A stretch of DNA of 64,000 nt from Apostichopus japonicus (Eukaryota > Echinodermata > Holothuroidea > Aspidochirotida > Stichopodidae). The stretch lies in the NCBI RefSeq assembly GCF_037975245.1, contig NC_092568.1:12487501-12551500 (forward strand). The letters are read 5' to 3'. Below the pieces are notes generated by a model. It had not been told where the DNA came from. It searched no databases and was given only the letters and a program-made list of their open reading frames with translations. The translations under genes were made by a program, and so were the position numbers. How positions within the stretch are numbered: the first letter of the stretch is position 1; every line of letters starts with the position of its first letter. Below, piece after piece: positions 54,796 to 64,000 of the stretch.

Positions 54796-54984
54796 GCCTT
54801 CTTCAGGGTCAAAGTCCGCTTCATCTCCTTTCCAAGTCTACCAATGTTCTGAAAGCTTACAACTATTAATTCCAGTGTGATATACAGTGTATACATCCAG
54901 TGGAATCCTGTTGGTTATAACACAGTTTTGATGATGTTTCTGAAGGCAGAAAGAAACCTTAATTCAGTTAAATATTGTCATTTG

Positions 54985-55085
54985 TAAATACCCAAACCAG
55001 AAAGTTTTGGGGAGTCTCCTCTATACCTCTGATCTGTTGCTCTACCTTGTCTAGAGTGACCTGATGACCTTTCTACAGGTGACAT
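54985..55085 (+). repeat. Dispersed repeat fragment (plus)
   Basis: CAAACCAGAAAGTTTTGGGG, GTCTCCTC, then TTGCTCTACCTTGTCTAGAG and TGACCTGATGACCTTTCTAC. Confidence 0.65.
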
Positions 55086-55464
55086 TTCACCACCCTCCTT
55101 TGAATCTGCTTCCCAACCCATCTATTTCCTTTCTGAATCTATCATATATTGTGTGTGCCAACTGCCAAGGAAGATTGATTTCTGTATAAAAATCATCCTA
55201 CAGATAGTGTACAGTATTCTCTCATGCCCACCTTGATCAATTTAACTGTAAATTACCAAGGTTCCTGTAACAGCTCTGTGACATGATTTTCTGTGAATAT
55301 TGCCACCCAAAAAAACACAGATCCGTAAGATTGAAGTCTGCAAAATTGTTTCCGCTTCTTCATACCTTGGTTGGTAGAATGAGAAAGATGGGCCTAGACC
55401 AGGAGTGGCCGGTCAGAGTGGTCAAAGTTTAACTGTTCATTTGATAAACATGTATTTTTAGAGA

Positions 55465-55525
55465 AGGTTGTGAGGAGACAGGTAAGCTTGTCATGCATCA
55501 CTATCCAAAATCTGGTAAGTTTCTG
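55465..55525 (-). repeat. Dispersed repeat fragment (minus)
   Basis: GGTTGTGAGGAGACAGGTAA then GCTTGTCATGCATCACTATC and CAAAATCTGG. Well conserved. Confidence 0.8.
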
Positions 55526-58500
55526 GATTTACAGTATGTGTTAACAGTTCTACAGAAAGGGGATCCTTTCATACACAACTTGTTAAATTTACCCGCAAGT
55601 CTGCAGATACATCTATGCCTTCCATCTTCCTTCAGTCATATTCTTTACCCTATTCCCTCATTATTCTATCATTCCAGATCTATGAAAAACTAATGTCTTC
55701 CACGCATTTTTCAACCTTGTACTGTACCATGAAATTTCCTTTGAACTCATACATGATGTTTGCTAATGTATAGATCTTGAATCTTCTCAGAAAATGATTC
55801 AACAAGAAGTTGATTATAATGTTACAGTGCTTAGGCCATGTAATAATGCACAATGCAAAGTTAAAGAGTACTCTGGTTGTCAGGTATTTACCTAGACTTT
55901 ATACCTTGAACATATTTAATGACTGTTTATGCTTGGTTTTTCAGTGAATAGAACAGTATCAGGAAACTTTTGTCAAACAGTCACTCTCGAAACAACAAAT
56001 TTGACACAGTGTAGAAAATGCCAAGCCAACAACTGTGCACTGACTAACTTTCAAAATACAGCACTAATAAAAATAACAATTAAAATTTCATTTGGAATAT
56101 ATGCTATTTATAAAAGACATATATGCATTGATACAGCTGTACTTCGGAAACTGAACTTTTAGTTTGCTATAATGAAGTCTTTGGCGACAAATCTCAGAGC
56201 TGGTTGTGTACCAAATTTTGTTAACATATGTGCAACCGTAGTACACTCAACACCTCATCCACTCGTATTTCTAGCTAATTACTGGTGCACTGTTTTGTAT
56301 GACTGCTGCAGAATATTCCCCTTAGCCATGATTATAGTGATTATAGATTATAATGTGGTGTAATCAGCTGGCAATATGCCTAGTGAAGGTGGCAACAACT
56401 TTTGTCTGGAAGTCTTGTATGTAAATTACTAGGGCTACAGTAGGTCTGTAGGTTCATCTGCTCCAGATGTGTTAGGCTATAAACATAAATAATAATCTGC
56501 AAGACAAAGAAATCTGATATTTCTATGGTGTTACGTTAACCCAACAAAGTATTCATTTTCTTGTGTACTCTCTCACCTTATGGGAAGAATTTCTTTCGAG
56601 GCAAGTAACTGCTAAGGGTAAAACAGCTATTTACTTTCTTCAACTAGATCCTTTGGACCCTTTTGCACAGTGATCACAGCCTAGATCTCCTTTCTTCTCT
56701 TTCACCATTAATTATTGATGGTTTGTTCTGACTACTTAGTACACTGAGACTGATTCTCATTGTAGTTTTTTATATCCATGTACTTGATGCTTTACCACCT
56801 GTCTGACAACTGCTTCTAATGTAACCAGAGTAGTATGTAGCACAGTGTGCTAGAAATTGTAGACAATCTTGACATGTATTCATTATTGCATGTGGTTGCT
56901 TGGGCACTGTCAAGAGTCAAGGCTCGCTATATTAATCATAATTATGAAGCAAAATTCAGCCAAGAAAATCTCATCTCTTGGTTACTTTATATTGATGCCA
57001 GGATGTACGGATTTTAATATATAAGCAAGCATAGCATTTCAATTGTTTTAGATTATATTTTAGGTCAGTTCATCAAGGCAGTTGGCTAAATTTACCGAGT
57101 ATAAGTTATTTATTCCATCCATCGATATTGAACCAAGAAAGTAACAATGCTTGTTGCATTAATAAGTATTGTACGTAAATAGTTACAGATCTATGTTAAT
57201 CAATTTATAAAGTTATGAAAGAAACTTACTTTATTTAGTGTGAATTAGAATATTAACCCCTAAATATGACGTTATATGTCAGTGTGGTACTGTATTTCTT
57301 ATTATAGATATAAGTCAAACAATATGTCTGTAGCTAACTATAAAGTGCCTTCTGTTATTTGATATTGTGAATTTATATGGTTGTAAATACTCACTTACAA
57401 TCCCCCCCCCCCCAAAGAGGAAACTGATTCTGTTTTTTTTCCCCAAAACATATCAGAATTTTCCTCTGGCCTTTTCTTTATAGTCGGTATGAGATCTAAC
57501 GTTGTCAGTGGACCGAGATATTCAGAGAGAGCTCTGTGACATCATTTTGGTACCATGACAACAGATGAAAGCTGCATCTATACTAAACAGGCATTCATGT
57601 ATAGGCGCTGGCAGTAGCAGCAGCAGAAAGTCTTAAAGGCAGCACTGTTAAATATTTCTACAGCTCAGTGCTGTAGATTATGGTTTCACTTAAGTGCTAT
57701 ATGTCAAGCTTACATCTACTCTAGATACAAAATGCTAACAATGGGTGAAAACTTTAATTGCTGCTTTTCCTGTTTCCATTGCAGTTTTTTTTTTTTTTTT
57801 TCCATTTCTCTCCCAGCTTAATTCTTATGTTGAGTGCAGCTGCTAGAATATACACATCTGGAGATGTGGTGGTGATTGTTAGGTGAACTGCTTATTATTG
57901 AAGTGAAGAAAATATTATACTTTTGAATGGGAATGAAAATACTAGAGTTGATATCAATATTGGTAAAAAATATTGCAGATCTAGTAAGATTGAGTTGATA
58001 TAACTAATAATATTATTGTACTTCTTCTGTAAAACAAATATGAAATTATGAAAATAATCACAGTCTTGGTCAGACATATTTATCGCTGCTCTCTGTGCTG
58101 GCATTTTCCCCAATATTTTGTGTTTGTTTTGTGAATGCTTGGAACATTCATATAATGTAATGAATTGTTATGTCCATTATGTGTTTATTTAAATGTTAGA
58201 TCTTTTCAGATACTAGATAGCAATTTAAACTGACTAGATGTATCAATATAAATTGTTAAAGACAAAACATAAATTAAATATAAAACATTTTTTTCACATT
58301 ATATTTCACAAAACTTGCTTTAGTATATTCTGGACATTAAGGTATAGTATAGTCTCAGCATGAAAGTAGGTTTTCTACTTAAAACAAAATAAAAAAATGT
58401 CAGGTAATATTATAACATTTATGTCTGTAGTGATTGTCTGTAGTGTAGTATGTAGAACTTTACAACTTACAACCTTTCTTGATCAAACTGAACGTGAAGG

Positions 58501-59984
58501 ATACTTAGGGTTGTTTGACTACCAAGGGTGTCACTGATCACTATAGACTTTAACTACTGTAGATGAAGCATGCATGAGCATGGTAAATCTTAAGATAAAC
58601 CTGCAGGAATAATCCCATAGGTTGCACTGTACAGTACCGACGACATTTCACACAGAAAGTGTGTTCTGGTGTTATTCTCTCTGTCATTATGCCTGCATAT
58701 GCAAGCTAGGTTGTCTGCCTGTACTGTATGCCTCTTATGGTTTCCGGGTTTGATTACCAGAGTGGATGTAACTTAAGATCCTGGTTTGGCAGGGCTCTGT
58801 AAATTTCCTAAGGCTCCTCTGTCTTGTGGAGATGATGGTAACATTTCGATGCTGACAGAAAGTTAGCTATTCGCTATAATAGTTTGTAGGTCAATTTGTG
58901 ACAGGAGTAATCAGTAATTGGTGATAGCTCTGTAGCATTGTTTGTTCTTCTTCTGGTTTAGCCCAAAGGCTACCTTTTTCTTTTTGTTTTTTGTTTGTTT
59001 TTTTTGTTAAGTCTTTTATCAAACTCTGCTCTTTATTCCTCATTAATTGCATAATAACCTTATTCAACTTCTTGTGGTTTTAAGACGTTCTAGTAAGTTG
59101 ATCAGTTTGGAGGAGGTGAAGTCATTAGTACATGAACAGTTTCTTAAAGTAAATTGATCTAGTGTATTATAATTATTCAATATTTGTTAGGTTCAGTCAC
59201 CAACTAGGATTAAGTTAAGAGGGAGGTGTATATGTTGAGTGGAGTGGGTTATTATTCTCACTTATAATTATCCCAAACCTGTACAGTTTGGTTTCCTTAA
59301 AGGAATTAGTCTTTCTAAGTCTCAATTAATATTGTAAGAATAGGGTATTTATAATGTACTTTGCTTCCTCACCACAAGGGATTTCTACAAATCTTTTCTG
59401 GTTCTCACTTAATTCTTAGACAAATTTAACTCCATTGCTCCACATTAGTAAGACAGTTCAATATTTTGAATTTTGAGCAACTTGTATGGCAAGGAATCAC
59501 AAAGCTTACTGGCTTTCTGGTTAACCTTTTGTATCTTTCTTTCGTTTTGGTTTTCTGCAAGTTTTCTCAACTGTGTACTATTTTGTTGCTGTACATACTG
59601 AGATGAAGACTGTATCATTTGTATGAATAACAATCTAGTATGACGAGTCCCTTTCTTGCCTCTCCTGATACTTTTCCTGCACTTGTCATTTGTCAAAGAC
59701 AGTGCATGTTTAATGCACCATAAAGAGTAGCTTAGGACTTATAATTCCAGGAACCATGATATGAGAGATAAATTAGCCATTTCCAAAAAAAAAAACATAC
59801 AAGATTACATACTGTGCAGTATTTCTAGTGGTTTTTGTTAGTAATTAGGTGCAGTTTATATAGTACTTGTGAAATAATTAAAAACTACATTTTGCATTGA
59901 ATTTTACACAGTCTTGTGGAAGGATTGGTATTGAAGGTGCTCCTCTCTTACCAATCTGGATAATGCACAATCTGGTCATTTTCT

Positions 59985-60060
59985 TAGGTAGACAGGAAAG
60001 TGCATATATAGGTTGGAGACAGGTAAGTATCACCATGCCCTAAAATCCCCAAACCAGTAA
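59985..60060 (-). repeat. Dispersed repeat fragment (minus)
   Basis: GTTGGAGACAGGTAAGTATC then ACCATGCCCTAAAATCCCC and AAACCAGTAA. Confidence 0.75.
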
Positions 60061-60174
60061 TCTCGACATAACATTCAAGGGATTAAACATGGAAGTATAA
60101 AACAACATTAAATTTATTGGATTCAAAACTGCATACATAAGAATAAATACTTGATTTTTACTTCTGTTTTTGTT

Positions 60175-60245
60175 TGTTTACCTGTCTCCTCACAATCTCA
60201 ACACTCTCATTCTACTGTGTTGACGTTTTGAGGAGACCTTTAAAC
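60175..60245 (+). repeat. Dispersed repeat fragment (plus)
   Basis: TTTACCTGTCTCCTCACAAT, CTCAACACTCTCATTCTAC; it lies 115 bp from an opposite-oriented fragment. Confidence 0.75.
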
Positions 60246-61799
60246 TTGTCACTCAACAATTTTAAACCTGGTATTAAAGTTTTGGTTTAACACTCTGACA
60301 TTGCTGTAACTACATACTGGAGGTGTTTACAGTAGATAGAAGGGTATCCTATTTATGTGTAAACATAAATGACCTGATCAGAATGATTTTAAGTTCCCAC
60401 CCAACCATAAATGCAGCTTTAACATGTCACATTATAAAATTCACTGCAGTTTCATATTTTACTTTAATTTTGTATGGGTAATACCCAAAATGTTGTCCTC
60501 AGAATTTCTGAGAGGAATATAGAAAAAAATCATACATTCTGGTTTCACAACTACTATAGATGGTCTTCAGACAATGTCCTTTTATATATTCAAATATTTG
60601 AAGAAGTTGAACTAATAATAACAAATACACAAAGTTAGGACTGTATATACTTGTGCAACAATATTTTATATATTCTGCATTGCCAAAAGAACAAAACATG
60701 AACAAAACAAATATATCTCCTTCTACCATGTGACTTCCACAACACATTATTGAATTTTTTTGTAATGTTTTGTTTTGTTATAGTTTTTTATCATTAATAT
60801 TTCAAAACTTGCAAATTAGATTTGGGAATCAAGGATTTCCTTTAAGACTACAGTTTCATTCTAGCTTTGCTAATTAACTCTGACTTACTACCCATCTCTC
60901 CTCTCAGGCAGAGAGGAAGCTCAAGGTTAACAAAATCAATTCTCTCTTTTCCATCTCCATGTTCTTTCGAGCTTTGTAGATCCGTTGGGAAATAGGATTT
61001 TAGTACAGGTGTCTAACTATCACCTTAATGGTCATTCAGTGTGAGATGACGAGTTAAAGCTTGACTCAGCATCAGCTGTGTCTACATGCAGTATTGTAAC
61101 AAGAGTTATAAGCTGTTATGTAAAGTATACATGTATGCAATTTGATAGGCATGGCCTTTTGTGGCATTGACTGTAGTAGTTGCCTTCCTTTGATGCATAC
61201 TTTTTTCTTTTTCTTTTTTTTTTGCTGATAACTGCCACTGAGAGAAAGTGAGATATTATTTCAAGTCTAAATTGAGTGAGAGATCACTCTTGAAGGATTT
61301 TGTTTCTAATAATTGACCTTAGCCCATAAGTATCTAAGGAAGTTGATTCTTAGACTTAGTCAGTTACATCATTGAAATTTAAGATTTGTATGCAGTTTAT
61401 TCTTGTCTCATGATATCATAAGAAATTTCTAAACACTGTTGTTATGATAGTGTTGTGGAATCTCAATTAACACTATACATTGCATTCAGTATCTAAAAGG
61501 AAAGTGCCAAGCTCAGAGCAATGTATATTTTGGGCATTTTGGGGGTTTTCACATTTATAGCAGTATGGAGAAGTGCTACCCCGCTACAGCAAAAAGAAAC
61601 CTTCGTGCGCAGGTTGCTCTCACAAAACAGCCCCAAAATCCCACCCTATACAAGAAGGATACTTATCAGGCTGGAAAGGACGTCTAAGATATATAGAATC
61701 GGATGGAAAGAAAAAACTCACAAAACCTCCGCTACCATAAGGACGAAATCCGAATGAAATATTCCGACCAAGAAAATGTGTGCAGGCATTTATAATGGT

Positions 61800-61960
61800 A
61801 GAATGAGATGGAAGGGCAATGATGGGGGAGCCGGTCATGTAGGGCGTGCAGTGTTAAAAGGTTACCAGGACATTCTAGGCAGGGCAGAACAGGTGCCAAG
61901 GTTGTGAGGAGACAGGTAAGCTTGTCACTCATAAATATCCAAACCATTAAGTTTTTGAGT
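61800..61960 (-). repeat. Dispersed repeat, longest copy (minus)
   Basis: GGGCGTGCAGTGTTAAAAGG, TTACCAGGACATTCTAGGC, GGTTGTGAGGAGACAGGTAA and GCTTGTCACTCATAAATATC, CAAACC. It serves as the best local reference for the family, with both halves present. Confidence 0.85.
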
Positions 61961-62839
61961 TTTTTGGGGGTTTTCCCATTTGTCACGTCTATATGTTTAT
62001 TTACCATGCCTGCCTCAACTTCTACTATTGCGTTTGCCCATCTACCTAGTCAATTAATGTTAAAGTCCACTGTTAATGTTGTGCCACTGCACCCCCATTG
62101 AACTGCAAAGAAGCCTAATTCTAATAAAGGAGTGATGGCCCATGCTGGTGATCTGTCTTTTGCAAGTCATGACATGAGTATCCCTTCCCCCCCCCCTCTC
62201 CTTCCCTTCCATATCATCCAACAACAAATAATATGCATTATAATAACACTTTAACACTACTTGCATATTGTTATAGCATTGAATCAAGGATCTTTTTGGT
62301 GTATGTCGTTGGTTACACTAAGTTGCCATATGGTGTTAACTCATATACAGTATTAATCATTCTATTAATGAATTTCAGGAAAGTTTCGTTCTGTGTTTAT
62401 ACTTTTTGGGACTCTATTTGTTGCAATATGTGCAACAGCAATCTCCATGTGTAGGCTTTGTATAGGCATACGTCTGTCCTGTACATTACAATGCAATACA
62501 CTGTATAGATGTATCAAATGTAGAAAAGTTTGTTTACAATAAAAATATGTATACTGGCTTCTTTTATAAACAATTTCATTTGCTCCTTCTATGCCAAAGG
62601 GCTATTAAACTGGATCCTGTAGAAATTAAGTACTTAATCATATTTATGTGATTATTGGGTACCTGTCAAAACTAAATATGGTGATTTAGGCCCTCACGAT
62701 AGGCAGAACTTTGTACGTCTATATAATAGATTGCATAATACAGTGTTAATGCTAAGAAAAGGACAAAAAAGTGCTTCACAGTCTCAATTAGGTTGCAATA
62801 TTACAACTTTTTTCACCTGTGGTATTTACTGTGCCTCTT

Positions 62840-62945
62840 GCTTACCTGTCTCCCCACAACCTTAGCACCTTGCTCTACTATTCCTGGAGTTAGATGGTAA
62901 CCTTTTGAGCACTGCATGCCCCCCTCCCCCCATGACTGGCTACTT
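62840..62945 (+). repeat. Dispersed repeat fragment (plus)
   Basis: CTTACCTGTCTCCCCACAAC, CTTAGCACCTTGCTCTACTA, GGTAACCTTTTGAGCACTGC then ATGCCCCCC. Confidence 0.85.
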
Positions 62946-63109
62946 CCGGGTGTGTTGAGGCATGTCTGAGTATGTATCCTAGAGGTAGCTTTGCTTTGGA
63001 ATGAAAAATAAAGTATGTGACAAGGAATGCTTCCCAATATATTTTAGTATACATGTGCAATATACACTATCACATATGAATGGTGAAATTCCAATTTACT
63101 TCCTTCCTC

Positions 63110-63225
63110 TTTTAACCTGTCTCCCCCTCTGCACTCTTCCATCTACTGTACCTAACTACACATTGGAACGTTTTAGCACTGCGCCCTCGCTCCCTGGGCA
63201 CCGCCCACTTACACCTCCTTACACT
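63110..63225 (+). repeat. Dispersed repeat fragment (plus)
   Basis: TTTAACCTGTCTCCCCCTCT, then GTTTTAGCACTGCGCCCTCG. Diverged in the middle. Confidence 0.65.
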
Positions 63226-64000
63226 GAAGTTCCAATTTATTTGATGTCAAGATTTCAATGTATATCTGAATGTTATTAGCCCTGTCACTCATGGATTGTA
63301 CAATATCCTAGAAACCACCTTGATTCAATGCACCAGTAGTATTCTGTATATAGTTAATGTACAGTAGCTGCATGGAATTTCCTGTCCTATAGATGTGTTG
63401 ATCTGTTAGTTTAGTAATTCAAGTGTCTGGTCTGACATGGAACATTTCTTCAAGTGCACAATAAACAAAAAACCCCTGTTGAAGATCCTATCTCCTCTCT
63501 GCTAATACGCTTTCGTTTATCTGTCTACAGTCTTCAAACGTTAAGGTAACTTTTAGCTATGCACACCTGTGAACATACCCCTACAGTAGGTTTTTCCCAC
63601 TTTTCTCCATTGTCTATCTTTGAGCATTATGTAAGAATTTGTTTTTAAATTTCCATTGAGAAAGTCTGATATAAAGAATGTTTTTGTTGTTGTTGATGCT
63701 GCTAGATGAGTTTGTAACCATTGGCACCTTCTGCCACACAAATGCATATGCAAGTGGTAATTTTATATTGTAACTTTTGCTGTACAGTTTGTAATTATCA
63801 CAGCAGATATTTATTACCTCAACAAATTTCCAAACATTCCTTACTCAAAATACAGCACCTAACACTTCTTACAGCCTTATAGGGCCTACAACACTTTCAT
63901 AACAGTTGTATCCAAACCAACCAAGGTTTCTTAATCCTCTGGGTTTCAGTTGATATTTGTCATGAACACTTATAATCAAAGTCCTAGTTTATTCATAATT

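Larger units (their letters stand above)
48031..64000. other. Gene-poor region with a dispersed repeat family
   Basis: I find no convincing exon. Recognisable fragments of one repeat (features at 48040, 51225, 51559, 53230, 54345, 54711, 54985, 55465, 59985, 60175, 61800, 62840, 63110) cover part of it; the rest is AT-rich. A C10 run lies at about 57402, T runs near 57786, and (TCAG)n at 49677-49694. A 3' portion of the small gene's transcript or introns of an upstream-starting gene could lie here unseen. Confidence 0.5.

Overview
The window is eukaryotic nuclear DNA from an animal, most likely a marine invertebrate deuterostome. An echinoderm, perhaps a holothurian, is my guess from the look of the SINE, MITE and foldback repeats; this rests on memory and is not proven. 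The sequence is AT-rich (by eye about 35-38% GC). Coding exons are short, have GT-AG borders, and are separated by long introns full of repeats. There are no bacterial-type operons. Almost all long open frames outside the exons described here are chance frames, or frames kept open by tandem repeats whose unit length is a multiple of three.

Region 1 (1 to about 29,690, + strand) is the 3' half of a germinal-centre-kinase gene of the MAP4K3/MAP4K5 family. The kinase domain lies upstream, outside the window. Inside are the proline-rich linker exons (415 to 12,896) and the whole CNH (citron homology) domain (13,765 to 28,650), ending in a clear stop codon, 3' UTR and AATAAA. Splice phases of the exons from 9,009 onward join perfectly. 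The linker before 9,009 has at least one exon I could not place. Two introns carry large minisatellites: a 66-bp array of about 2.5 kb (17.4-19.9 kb) and a 51-bp array of about 1.2 kb (25.7-26.85 kb).

Region 2 (about 29.7-37.4 kb) is intergenic. It holds mobile-element debris: a tRNA-derived SINE, a foldback/TIR element (35,830-36,230), a candidate small MITE, and one end of an element that recurs at 47.4 kb.

Region 3 (37,603-45,043, - strand) is a complete seven-exon short-chain dehydrogenase gene of the retinol dehydrogenase 13 (RDH13) type, predicted 337 aa. Its stop codon abuts a 46-bp tandem repeat. Its last intron holds a roughly 228-bp tandem repeat.

Region 4 (about 45.05-46.3 kb) is a CpG-enriched divergent promoter with an NRF1-like palindrome, followed on the + strand by a small two-exon gene for an unrecognised protein of about 105 aa with one C-terminal membrane segment. 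A 17-bp tandem duplication changes its reading frame near the end.

Region 5 (46.3-64 kb) has no gene I can support. It is occupied by about 13 fragments of one dispersed repeat family whose best-conserved segment is a consensus splice-donor-like sequence, plus an 81-bp foldback and a 55-bp near-perfect palindrome.

The genes do not form a pathway. The kinase gene is a stress/nutrient signalling component, the dehydrogenase is a (probably mitochondrial) retinoid/aldehyde reductase, and the divergent partner of the latter may share its promoter.
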